Below are positions 25,074 to 32,508 of a stretch of DNA of 53,027 bases, in pieces. Source of the stretch: an uncultured Granulosicoccaceae bacterium (GTDB lineage: Bacteria > Pseudomonadota > Gammaproteobacteria > Granulosicoccales > Granulosicoccaceae); assembly GCA_937958675.1 (NCBI GenBank), contig CALGND010000060.1:1-53027 (forward strand), written 5' to 3'. Below the pieces are notes generated by a model. That model worked only from the letters and a program-made list of their open reading frames with translations, made no database searches and had not been told where the DNA came from. Each line of letters starts with the position of its first letter. Position 1 is the stretch's first letter. The translations under genes were made by a program, and so were the position numbers.

Positions 25074-26423
25074 TTATCTCTGCTGAATAGCTCGCAGTTT
25101 TACCGCGTAACGGCTGCCCAATTCTCGGTAGGAATCCGCACCGTAGTGGATGCATCCATCCCCACATGCAAAGGCCGGAGGAACTAGATCGTCGGTTAAG
25201 ACGACGTCAGAGAAGGGTATGCTGCTGCCAACTGTGCGTAAGGCGTTGTCTACCTGTTGTTTAGTATCAGTAAAAGGCCCGACTGCAGCGCTCATTGTCC
25301 CCACTACAAGGGGGATATTTGCGCCAGGGCCGCGTGCGGCTGAGCCTCTGGCATCGATGGCAGCATTAGTTCTGATAGAGGCGACAAACGCTTGTAGATT
25401 GGTGGTGTAGGCGGCTGCGCAAGCAGCTTCATCCGAGTCGGCTTCGCCTTGATGCCAAAGAATCCCGCGGAATATGCCGTCAGTTTCATCGAGCACAATA
25501 TTTAAGCGTGCCAGCGCTCTGTCGTGAAGCAATGTACCAGTGAAAGCAGAATTGGCTGGTGGTGCTGTTGGTAGCCATCCTAAGCCTTCCAGCAAATTGG
25601 TGTCACGTCTGCAAAAGCCCGTGTCAGACCAAGCTGTTGGCACTAGGTAGATATCAGCTGTTGTGCTGGGCAGGCTCTCTTTGGCAAATTGCAAACCAAG
25701 ACCGATCCTGTCGCCTAATTTATCTTCAATACTCGTATCAAAACCCTCATGCAGTGGGTCGACCGCAAGTGGGTAGCGTGGATCCGCTACAGCGATTTGT
25801 GCAGGATCAGTAAAATCGGCTGCAGTCTTGAAGTGTTCTTGGTCGTTGCCGGTGACGTTGAGCTGGAATATGCGGCTGTTGGCAGCATCTACTTGGCCTG
25901 CAGCGCTTTGTTTAGCGCCATCTTCGCTAGCGCCAACCATATTGCTTTGGCCTGCGAGTAAATAGATATCAGGCTTGTCAGTAGGTGTGATGTTGAGTGT
26001 AACTGTGGTTTCTATGGCCTCGTTGCTGCCATCGCTGGCAATCACGCGAACTTGACGCTGGCTTGCCGCAGGCAGTGGAGCGACGCCAATATCCAATATC
26101 AGCAACAACGCGGTGCTGCTTTCGGTGTCAGATAGTTGAGCGTCTTGAAATTCCCATCGCAGATCCTGCTCATCGGCCAAGTTGAGGCCCTCAGCTTCTA
26201 GCGTGATAGGCAAAGTGTGTCCTTGGTCCCGCGCAACACTTAGAGAGATTGACGCAGCGCCTTCGCCTTCGGTAACGGACACAACATTTGTGCCCAAACT
26301 AAGCGTGTAAGCGCCATTGCTGGCCGGGGTGTTGGCCGGTACTGGCGAGCTAGAGCCGTTATCGCAAGCTGTGAGCGATAGCGACAAAGCAAGAAAAAGA
26401 GCGGTTGGTACTGAGCGTGACAC
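25074..26423 (-). CDS. Lipoprotein with SASA-type carbohydrate esterase domain (paralogue 2)
   Basis: 449 residues with a lipoprotein signal (LFLALSLSLTAC, Cys20), an Ig/Calx-beta-like module (TEGEGAASISLSVARDQGH), and a SASA-type esterase domain: DIYLLAGQSNMVGASEDG (nucleophile Ser), GILWHQGEADSDE and CIHYGADSYRELGSRY (His). It aligns along its whole length with the next gene and keeps all catalytic motifs, so both copies are probably active, perhaps on different acetylated glycans. The 146 bases between the two genes hold no hairpin I can see, so a shared transcript is possible. It is divergent from the Mrp operon, whose first gene starts 188 bases away. Confidence 0.85.
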   Translation of the reverse strand: MSRSVPTALFLALSLSLTACDNGSSSPVPANTPASNGAYTLSLGTNVVSVTEGEGAASISLSVARDQGHTLPITLEAEGLNLADEQDLRWEFQDAQLSDTESSTALLLILDIGVAPLPAASQRQVRVIASDGSNEAIETTVTLNITPTDKPDIYLLAGQSNMVGASEDGAKQSAAGQVDAANSRIFQLNVTGNDQEHFKTAADFTDPAQIAVADPRYPLAVDPLHEGFDTSIEDKLGDRIGLGLQFAKESLPSTTADIYLVPTAWSDTGFCRRDTNLLEGLGWLPTAPPANSAFTGTLLHDRALARLNIVLDETDGIFRGILWHQGEADSDEAACAAAYTTNLQAFVASIRTNAAIDARGSAARGPGANIPLVVGTMSAAVGPFTDTKQQVDNALRTVGSSIPFSDVVLTDDLVPPAFACGDGCIHYGADSYRELGSRYAVKLRAIQQR

Positions 26424-26560
26424 GAATTTCGAGCCCTTGCATAAAATAGTCGTCGAAGTTTATCAGACGAGCTACCATTTGCTGTGAATTAACCCTAACA
26501 ACTAACCGTATTTTAACCCTTTGGTGCGTTCAATACTGTCTTTTTGGCAAGCTGTTGGCA

Positions 26561-26569
26561 TGGTAAAAT
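26561..26569 (+). promoter_or_regulatory. Possible extended -10 promoter of the Mrp operon
   Basis: TGGTAAAAT fits an extended -10 element (TGnTATAAT) and would place the transcription start about 36 bases before the first ATG (26612). No good -35 box is present, as is usual for extended -10 promoters. It is the only convincing element in the 188-base gap. The judgement is from sequence alone. Confidence 0.35.
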
Positions 26570-26611
26570 TACAACTCTGGGCACATCACTAAAATAAGAG
26601 CAAAAACCAAT

Positions 26612-27130
26612 ATGCTGACAATTCGCCTCATGGTGACGATGGCCATTCTTTGGTTACTGTTGTCCGGTCTTTTCAAAACACAACTTTTGGTACTTGGCGT
26701 CGTTTCGGTGCTTTTGGTGGGCTGGTTGGCTACCAAAATGCGAGTGCTGCGGCATCGCGGCCAGCCCGTGTATTTCCGTTTTTTGCATATTTTCGAATAT
26801 TGGGCCTGGCTGGGCTGGCAGATTCTTCTGTCCAACATCGACGTAACCAAACGTATTCTCACGCCTGACATGCCGATTAAACCCACTTTACGCAGGGTCA
26901 CCGCCACGCCTGATACTGAGCTCGGTCGTGTGATCTATGCCAACTCGATCACACTAACGCCCGGCACGACTGCAATTAATTTTACGCCTGAGGATGAAAT
27001 CCTTGTGCACGCATTGCACGAAGACAGCCTTCATGAACTTGAAACGGGCGAGATGGCTGCACATATCCGAGACGTGGAGCCGCACTTTCCAACAGAGCCT
27101 TTACCGCCACAGAATGAGGGCAAAAACTAA
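26612..27130 (+). CDS. mrpE: Mrp-type Na+/H+ antiporter subunit E
   Basis: 172 residues. Two hydrophobic segments at the N-terminus (MVTMAILWLLLSGLFKTQLLVLGVVSVLL) are followed by the MrpE core: YWAWLGWQILLSNIDVTKRIL, then TLRRVTATPDTELGRVIYANSITLTPGT, which is diagnostic of the family. The C-terminal 35 residues are acidic. MrpE is a small membrane subunit needed for assembly of the multi-subunit cation/proton antiporter. It is the first gene of a tight ten-gene operon; its stop shares a base with the start of mrpF. Confidence 0.93.
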   Translation: MLTIRLMVTMAILWLLLSGLFKTQLLVLGVVSVLLVGWLATKMRVLRHRGQPVYFRFLHIFEYWAWLGWQILLSNIDVTKRILTPDMPIKPTLRRVTATPDTELGRVIYANSITLTPGTTAINFTPEDEILVHALHEDSLHELETGEMAAHIRDVEPHFPTEPLPPQNEGKN

Positions 27131-27411
27131 TGTTTGTTGCAGCAACCTTAGCGTTACTCGTGACGATGATTTTAACGCTGTTCCGAGCATTGGTAGGCCC
27201 AACGATTTTTGATCGCCTGCTAGCTGTTAACTCGTTTGGTACCAAAACAGTATTGCTTATTGCGGTATACGGATTTTTAACAAAGCGGCCGGAATTTTTA
27301 GATATCGCCTTGGTGTACGCCTTGATTAATTACATCGGCACAATTGCTGTACTCAAATTTTTTGAGTACGACGATCTAGGTAGTGGTGCTTATCAAGAGG
27401 ACGACTTCTAA
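27130..27411 (+). CDS. mrpF: Mrp-type antiporter subunit F
   Basis: 93 residues with three membrane segments. The motif RALVGPTIFDRLLAVNSFGTK is the MrpF/PhaF hallmark, followed by the second and third helices (VLLIAVYGFLTKRPEFLDIALVYALINYIGTIAVLKFF). MrpF is an essential small subunit of the antiporter membrane arm. The start codon overlaps the mrpE stop by one base (TAATG). Confidence 0.94.
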   Translation: MFVAATLALLVTMILTLFRALVGPTIFDRLLAVNSFGTKTVLLIAVYGFLTKRPEFLDIALVYALINYIGTIAVLKFFEYDDLGSGAYQEDDF

Positions 27412-27412
27412 G

Positions 27413-27796
27413 ATGATGTGGATTATTTGGATACTTAGCTGGTTGCTCATTCTCACGGGATGCGTGTTTATTGTGGCCGGTGGGATAGGGCTGGTTCGTA
27501 TGCCCGATTTGTATACGCGTTTACATGCGGCTAGCGTAACCGATACTGGCGGCGCTATTTTTGTCATGCTAGGTTTGTTTTTACAGGCTTTGTTTGTTTA
27601 CGGTAGTTGGTTTATCGCTGCCAAAGTAATGATTGTGCTGTTCTTTACATTAATTACATCGCCCACTGCCTCTCACGCACTTGCAAAGACAGCTTTATTG
27701 TCTGGCTTTGTCCCTACAGACGCCAATGGTAAGCCGATACTAGATTCCCCCGAGACAGCGCAGCGCTTGGCACGCTCTCGACCAGAGGCTAGCTGA
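27413..27796 (+). CDS. mrpG: Mrp-type antiporter subunit G
   Basis: 127 residues from the ATG at 27413, one base after the mrpF stop; an upstream in-frame start at 27383 would overlap mrpF and add an untypical charged end. Three helices are visible and the family signature is GGIGLVRMPDLYTRLHAASVTDTGG. The next helix and SPTASHALAKTALLSG complete the MrpG/PhaG pattern. It is part of the Mrp complex; the polar C-terminal tail (about 25 residues) is variable in the family. Confidence 0.93.
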   Translation: MMWIIWILSWLLILTGCVFIVAGGIGLVRMPDLYTRLHAASVTDTGGAIFVMLGLFLQALFVYGSWFIAAKVMIVLFFTLITSPTASHALAKTALLSGFVPTDANGKPILDSPETAQRLARSRPEAS

Positions 27797-27797
27797 C

Positions 27798-28403
27798 ATG
27801 GAAACCCTTACTATCATGGTGCTACTAGCGTTTCTAGTAGTCATCGCCGTCGGTATTATCGTTTTACGTGACCTACTAGCTGGTGTGGTTTTGTTGGGCC
27901 TGTATAGCCTTGTTGCAGCGGGTGCGTTTGTTGTGATGGATGCTGTCGACGTGGCGTTCACTGAAGCAGCGGTTGGAGCGGGCATATCAACGATTCTATT
28001 TTTAGGTGCCTTGTCGTTTACCAAGCACGAACAAAAGCCTCGTGGCCATGACAGTGTAACGGCCTTGTTTTTTGTTGCCGTGACCGGTGCCTTGTTGATC
28101 TATGGCACGCTGGATATGCCGCACTACGGGTCAGATTTATCACCTGCGCAAACACACCCAGAGTTAACGCAGCATTTTTTACACAAATCAGATTCCGAAA
28201 TTGGAATTCCCAATGTAGTGACGTCCGTGCTTGCAAGCTATCGCGGCTACGACACGCTTGGAGAAACCGTTGTGGTGTTTACTGCTGGCGTTGCGGTGCT
28301 TAGCTTGTTGGGCTTACGTCGCCGTAGGCCAGAGGAAGAAGCGCCAGAAGACGCACCGGGTGACCTACCGACGGTTCCAGATGATGAAGCGGAGCACAAA
28401 TAG
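27798..28403 (+). CDS. MbhD/MbhE-like subunit (split-off C-terminal part of MrpA)
   Basis: 201 residues. The first 75 match the DUF4040/MbhD unit (VLRDLLAGVVLLGLYSLVAAG, DVAFTEAAVGAGISTILFLGAL). The second part is MbhE-like: a helix (FFVAVTGALLIYGTLD), then NVVTSVLASYRGYDTLGETVVVF and a last helix. In most Mrp systems both units are fused to the C-terminus of MrpA; here they form a separate gene, as in Mbh-type hydrogenase and some archaeal or cyanobacterial antiporters. An acidic tail (PEEEAPEDAPGDLP) ends the protein. It starts two bases after mrpG and overlaps mrpB by one base. Confidence 0.88.
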   Translation: METLTIMVLLAFLVVIAVGIIVLRDLLAGVVLLGLYSLVAAGAFVVMDAVDVAFTEAAVGAGISTILFLGALSFTKHEQKPRGHDSVTALFFVAVTGALLIYGTLDMPHYGSDLSPAQTHPELTQHFLHKSDSEIGIPNVVTSVLASYRGYDTLGETVVVFTAGVAVLSLLGLRRRRPEEEAPEDAPGDLPTVPDDEAEHK

Positions 28404-28831
28404 TGAAGCTGTATCCTAGACAACGACATCGTGTATTGCAGGTCATCACGAAGTTAATCATTCCGTTCGTCATGCTATTCGCGTTGTACGTGCAGTTTCA
28501 TGGCGACTTCGGTCCAGGCGGCGGATTTCAGGCGGGCGTTATATTTGCCTCTGCATTTATTCTCCACGGATTGATTTTTGGCTTGCAGCATACGCGCTCT
28601 GTGCTTACGCCGACAATGCTGCGTGTGTCGATGGCGGTTGGGGTTCTGTTGTATTTACTCACTGGCGTTGTATCTATGCTTCGTGGAGCTGAATTTCTTA
28701 ATTACGACGTTTTACTTCACGACCCCATTCATGGACAGCATCTAGGTATTTTCGCTGTTGAGCTTGGAGTAGGTATAACCGTTTACGCGGTTATTGTTAG
28801 TTTGTTTTATGGCTTCGCATCAAAACGATGA
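28403..28831 (+). CDS. mrpB: Mrp-type antiporter subunit B
   Basis: 142 residues with four membrane segments. PFVMLFALYVQFHGDFGPGGGFQAG is the MnhB/MrpB signature (the G-PGGGFQ-G loop), and EFLNYDVLLHDPIHGQHLGIFAVELGVG completes the family pattern. The start is GTG, sharing a base with the previous stop (TAGTG). The protein belongs to the MrpB family of the antiporter membrane arm. Confidence 0.93.
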   Translation: MKLYPRQRHRVLQVITKLIIPFVMLFALYVQFHGDFGPGGGFQAGVIFASAFILHGLIFGLQHTRSVLTPTMLRVSMAVGVLLYLLTGVVSMLRGAEFLNYDVLLHDPIHGQHLGIFAVELGVGITVYAVIVSLFYGFASKR

Positions 28832-29193
28832 ACACAATACTTGGTCTTTATAACTATTGGATAGTCATTATTTTGATGATGGCTGGCTTGTATATATTAA
28901 TTGCACGCTACAACCTGATTAAAAAAATAATCGGACTGAGCGTGTTTCAAACGTCGATTTTTTATCTGTACATCACGATGGGTAAAGTAGACGGTGGTAC
29001 AGCGCCAATATTGCTGGATGAACCAGCGAGCTACTCTAATCCTTTGGTTCATGTATTAATCCTGACTGCCATCGTTGTCGGTGTTGCCACCACCGCCGTG
29101 GCGCTAGCTTTAATTGTGCGTATCTATGAAAGCTACGATACGATCGAAGAAGACGAAATTAAGGCGATTGAGATGCAGGAGCAGGACTCGTGA
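28828..29193 (+). CDS. mrpC: Mrp-type antiporter subunit C (NuoK-like)
   Basis: 121 residues with three helices, homologous to NuoK of complex I: LYNYWIVIILMMAGLYILIA, then KIIGLSVFQTSIFYLYITMGKVDGG and VHVLILTAIVVGVATTAVALAL. APILLDEPASYSNPLVHVL is typical of MrpC. Translation is coupled to mrpB through an ATGA overlap (28828-28831) and to the next gene through GTGA. Confidence 0.93.
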   Translation: MNTILGLYNYWIVIILMMAGLYILIARYNLIKKIIGLSVFQTSIFYLYITMGKVDGGTAPILLDEPASYSNPLVHVLILTAIVVGVATTAVALALIVRIYESYDTIEEDEIKAIEMQEQDS

Positions 29194-30680
29194 TTGCCAC
29201 ACAGCTCCCAGCATTACAGATTATTATTCCTCTATTCGCTGCACCGATAATCGTATTGGTACGGCGTAGCGAGTTGGCTTGGATTATTGCGGTTGTAGCC
29301 AACTTAATGTGCGTGCTTGTCGCCTGGAAACTACTAGGTCTAGTTAACGAGCAAGGCATTATTCGTTACTCGCTGGGTGGCTGGGCAGCACCAACGGGTA
29401 TCGAATATTACGTTGACTCCGTGAATGCACCGCTACTGTTGTTGGTGGCAGCCATTAGCGCAATAGTGCTTTTGTACGCCTATCATAGTGTTAAAAAATC
29501 GGTTGATTCAAACAAGCATTATCTCTTTTATGCCGCTTGGATGCTGTGTTTGTCCGGGCTGCTAGGGATGCTGATAACCGGTGACGCATTCAACGTCTTT
29601 GTATTTTTGGAAATTTCATCGTTATCAACCTACATGCTTATTGCATTTGGTAGCGATAGACGCGCATTGACAGCAAGTTTTCGCTATTTAGTGCTGGGCA
29701 GCATTGGCGCTTCGTTTATATTGATAGGTATTGGCTTTCTGTATGCGGCCACTGGGTCGCTAAACATGCTCGACTTAGCGCAGCGAATTCCTGATGCTTC
29801 ATCCGAACGAGCCATATTGGTTGCCTTCAGCTTTATCTCAATTGGGCTGATGATCAAATCTGCGATCTTCCCACTGCATGCCTGGTTGGCAAACGCCTAT
29901 CATCATGCGCCCATAACTGTCACTGCATTTTTAGCAGGTACGGCCACAAAGGTGTCCCTGTATGTGTTTTTACGGTTTTTGTTTAGTGTGTTTGGCACTC
30001 AATATAATTTTGAATACCTGCTGTTCAATGTCATCCTATTGCCGGCGGCTGTTTTAGGCTTTCTGATCATGTCAGTGGTAGCAGTGTTTCAAACTGATCT
30101 AAGGCGGATGCTCGCCTATTCAAGTGTCGCGCAAATCGGTTATATCGTGGCGGGGATCAGCTTAGCCACGCAAGCCGGTCTAACGGCAGGCTACGTGCAC
30201 ATTATTAATCATGCAATGATTAAAACAGCTTTGTTTATGTCGGTAGGTTGCATCATTTATCGGCTTGGACACGCTCATAGGCCAAGTTTAGATAATTTAA
30301 TTCAGACTATGCCCTTAACCTGTGCTGCATTCATTATTTCTGGTCTTAGCTTAATTGGTGTGCCGCTAACAGTGGGGTTTGTTAGTAAATTTACATTGAT
30401 AGGTGCCGCAATGGAGAAAGGCTGGTGGATGATGGCCGCTCTGGTGCTGGTTAGCTCGGTGCTTGCCATTATCTATATTGGTCGAGTAGCAGATGTCATG
30501 TTGTTTAGAAAGCAACGCCTACCAAACCCCATTCCGCAAGGCCGTAACGAAGCACCGCTATCGATGCTAGTGCCAATGTATGGTTTGATCTTTATGTCGT
30601 TATATCTGGGTGTATACGGCAGCAAAACGTTAGCTGTCGCCAGTGAAGCTGCTACACAATTGTTAGGTGGTTTTAGATGA
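29190..30680 (+). CDS. mrpD: Mrp-type antiporter subunit D (proton-conducting NuoM/N-like membrane protein)
   Basis: 496 residues and about fourteen helices. The proton_antipo_M core carries the conserved Glu in NVFVFLEISSLSTYML, the Lys in GLMIKSAIFPLHAWLANAYHHAPITVTAFLAG and the broken-helix region RRMLAYSSVAQIGYIVAGI, with a further Lys in HIINHAMIKTALFMS. These residues form the ion path in complex I-like antiporters. The start is GTG overlapping mrpC by four bases. This is the closest of three antiporter-like subunits in the operon to classical MrpD. Confidence 0.93.
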   Translation: MIATQLPALQIIIPLFAAPIIVLVRRSELAWIIAVVANLMCVLVAWKLLGLVNEQGIIRYSLGGWAAPTGIEYYVDSVNAPLLLLVAAISAIVLLYAYHSVKKSVDSNKHYLFYAAWMLCLSGLLGMLITGDAFNVFVFLEISSLSTYMLIAFGSDRRALTASFRYLVLGSIGASFILIGIGFLYAATGSLNMLDLAQRIPDASSERAILVAFSFISIGLMIKSAIFPLHAWLANAYHHAPITVTAFLAGTATKVSLYVFLRFLFSVFGTQYNFEYLLFNVILLPAAVLGFLIMSVVAVFQTDLRRMLAYSSVAQIGYIVAGISLATQAGLTAGYVHIINHAMIKTALFMSVGCIIYRLGHAHRPSLDNLIQTMPLTCAAFIISGLSLIGVPLTVGFVSKFTLIGAAMEKGWWMMAALVLVSSVLAIIYIGRVADVMLFRKQRLPNPIPQGRNEAPLSMLVPMYGLIFMSLYLGVYGSKTLAVASEAATQLLGGFR

Positions 30681-32164
30681 GCCCCGTCTGGACATTACTA
30701 CCGCCACTGTTAGTTATCCCATTTATCATTGGGTTCGGTGAGCGTTTCAGGAATCTGCGCGAGGCGTCGATAATCATTGCCGGAATCTGGCTGCTGTATC
30801 TTAACAATCAGCTATACAGCCAGTTTGTAGCAGGCGAGGCGATCACCAGCGGTGAGCTGCCATTGCTTTCTTATTATTCGTTAAAGCTATCAGTTGAACC
30901 AATGGGCTTGGTGTTTGGCCTACTGGCAAGTTTTTTATGGGTGGTAACTACCGTCTATAGCATTGGCTACATGCGCGGACACGACGAGAAAAACCAAACT
31001 CGTTTTTACGTATGTTTCTCTCTGGCCATAGCAGGTGTTATGGGTGCTGCATACGCTGACAACTTACTCACACTCTTTGTTGCATATGAAGCCATTACCA
31101 TTGCAACTTTTCCGCTGGTTACGCATCCGGGCACTGATAAAGCTAGAAATGCCGGCCGTCTGTACTTAATGTTATTAATGAGTGGCTCGATTGCCTTATT
31201 GCTACCAGCAATAATTTGGGTCGCTACTGCGGCAAATACTTTGGATTTTGTTCCAGGTGGTGTGTTGGCAGATGTCGGACTTAGCCAGTCCGCAACGGCC
31301 GTAATGTTAGCCTTATTTGTATTTGGTACTGGTAAAGCTGCAATCATGCCCATGCATCGTTGGTTGCCTGCCGCTATGGTAGCGCCAACGCCAGTAAGTG
31401 CCTTACTGCATGCAGTGGCGGTAGTTAAAACAGGTGTATTCGTGTTGCTTAAGGTGGTCACCTATACGTTTGGCATTGACATGTTATCAACCACCGAGGC
31501 TGCACAATTTATACTGCCAGTGGCGGCATTTACCGTAGTGGCGTCATCACTTATTGCCTTTACTAAAGATAACCTTAAAGCCAGGTTAGCGTATTCGACT
31601 ATCAGCCAATTGTCTTATATCATCATGGCTGCACTACTTGCCACCACGATGTCAGTTACCGGCGGTGTGTTTCATATCGTAACTCATGCGTTCGGCAAAA
31701 TTACGCTGTTCTTTTGCGCTGGTGCCATTATGGTTGCCTCGCATAAAACTGAGATCTCACAAATGAAAGGGCTGGGCCGAACCATGCCCATCACTATGGG
31801 TGCGTTTTTTATCGGCGCATTGAGCATCATCGGTTTGCCGCCAGCTGCGGGTATGTGGAGTAAGTTATTTATCGCCGGTGGTAGCTTAGAAACTAATAAT
31901 CTAATTTGGATTGGCGTCTTAATGCTCAGTACCGTACTGAACATTGCTTACCTATTGCCGATCGCGATCAATGCTTTCTTTGCACAAAGTGATGATCCAA
32001 AGATTCAAGCAAAAACACAATCAGGCAGGCCAATGGCAGTCGAATGGAATGAAGCACCGTTTGCGTCCCTGTGGGCAATTGTAGTCACCAGCAGCGTTTG
32101 CATTTTATTGTTTCTTTTCCCGCAACCGCTTATGAGCCTAATTGGCTCGATCCAATGGCGATAG
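30677..32164 (+). CDS. Second proton-conducting antiporter subunit (MrpA/NuoL-like, no C-terminal extension)
   Basis: 495 residues, about fourteen helices. Family residues: Glu in LLTLFVAYEAITIATFPLV, Lys in FGTGKAAIMPMHRWLPAAM, then the NuoL/MrpA-like APTPVSALLHAVAVVKTGVFVLLKV and ARLAYSTISQLSYII. WLPAAMVAPTPVSALLHA is closer to the MrpA/NuoL branch than to MrpD. Full MrpA proteins have 750-950 residues because of a fused MbhDE-like tail; that tail is the separate 201-residue gene upstream. It overlaps mrpD by ATGA. The protein may fill the MrpA place in the complex. Confidence 0.88.
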   Translation: MSPVWTLLPPLLVIPFIIGFGERFRNLREASIIIAGIWLLYLNNQLYSQFVAGEAITSGELPLLSYYSLKLSVEPMGLVFGLLASFLWVVTTVYSIGYMRGHDEKNQTRFYVCFSLAIAGVMGAAYADNLLTLFVAYEAITIATFPLVTHPGTDKARNAGRLYLMLLMSGSIALLLPAIIWVATAANTLDFVPGGVLADVGLSQSATAVMLALFVFGTGKAAIMPMHRWLPAAMVAPTPVSALLHAVAVVKTGVFVLLKVVTYTFGIDMLSTTEAAQFILPVAAFTVVASSLIAFTKDNLKARLAYSTISQLSYIIMAALLATTMSVTGGVFHIVTHAFGKITLFFCAGAIMVASHKTEISQMKGLGRTMPITMGAFFIGALSIIGLPPAAGMWSKLFIAGGSLETNNLIWIGVLMLSTVLNIAYLLPIAINAFFAQSDDPKIQAKTQSGRPMAVEWNEAPFASLWAIVVTSSVCILLFLFPQPLMSLIGSIQWR

Positions 32165-32166
32165 TT

Positions 32167-32508
32167 ATGAATGGCAAAAAAATAACAGCAGCATTTGCGT
32201 GGGTTGAATCGCCTACAGCTGTGCATATGGCGATCAAGATATTGGCTGGGCTTTGCGCCTTGTTGTTTCTTCTCGACATTATCATTCACCGCCATACCTA
32301 TGTGCCGGGTGAGGGTATGTGGGGGTTTTATACGTTTACAGGTTTTTTCGCATTTACGTTAATCGTATTGGGTGCCAAACAGTTACGCTCGTGGATATTG
32401 CGAGACGAAAACTACTATGGCGAGCAGAGCGTAGATAGTGAAGAGTATCCAACATCACAGCTAGATATTCAAAATGAGCCGGCGGTTGATCGGGAGAACG
32501 ATCAATGA
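32167..32508 (+). CDS. Small membrane protein of the Mrp operon, function unknown
   Basis: 113 residues with two helices (about 18-38 and 54-72). Between them lies a polar loop, IIHRHTYVPGEGMWGFYTFTGFFAF, and after them AKQLRSWILRDENYYGEQ; the second half is acidic and probably cytoplasmic. I cannot assign it to a numbered Mrp subunit, but its position between two antiporter-like genes, two bases after one and overlapping the next by four, makes it a likely accessory or linker subunit. The ATG at 32167 is chosen as the first after the previous stop; ATG at 32155 (MAIVM) is an alternative with a ten-base overlap. Confidence 0.7.
   Translation: MNGKKITAAFAWVESPTAVHMAIKILAGLCALLFLLDIIIHRHTYVPGEGMWGFYTFTGFFAFTLIVLGAKQLRSWILRDENYYGEQSVDSEEYPTSQLDIQNEPAVDRENDQ

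Noticed and set aside
26555..26575. HexR-like AAAATTACA before the Mrp operon
   Set aside because: Only the right half matches; the left half (CATGGT) breaks the palindrome at three positions, and the same bases are better read as an extended -10 box.
31006..31461. 151-codon minus-strand frame inside the second antiporter gene
   Set aside because: Antisense to conserved membrane helices; composition is Ala/Thr-rich without a family likeness.
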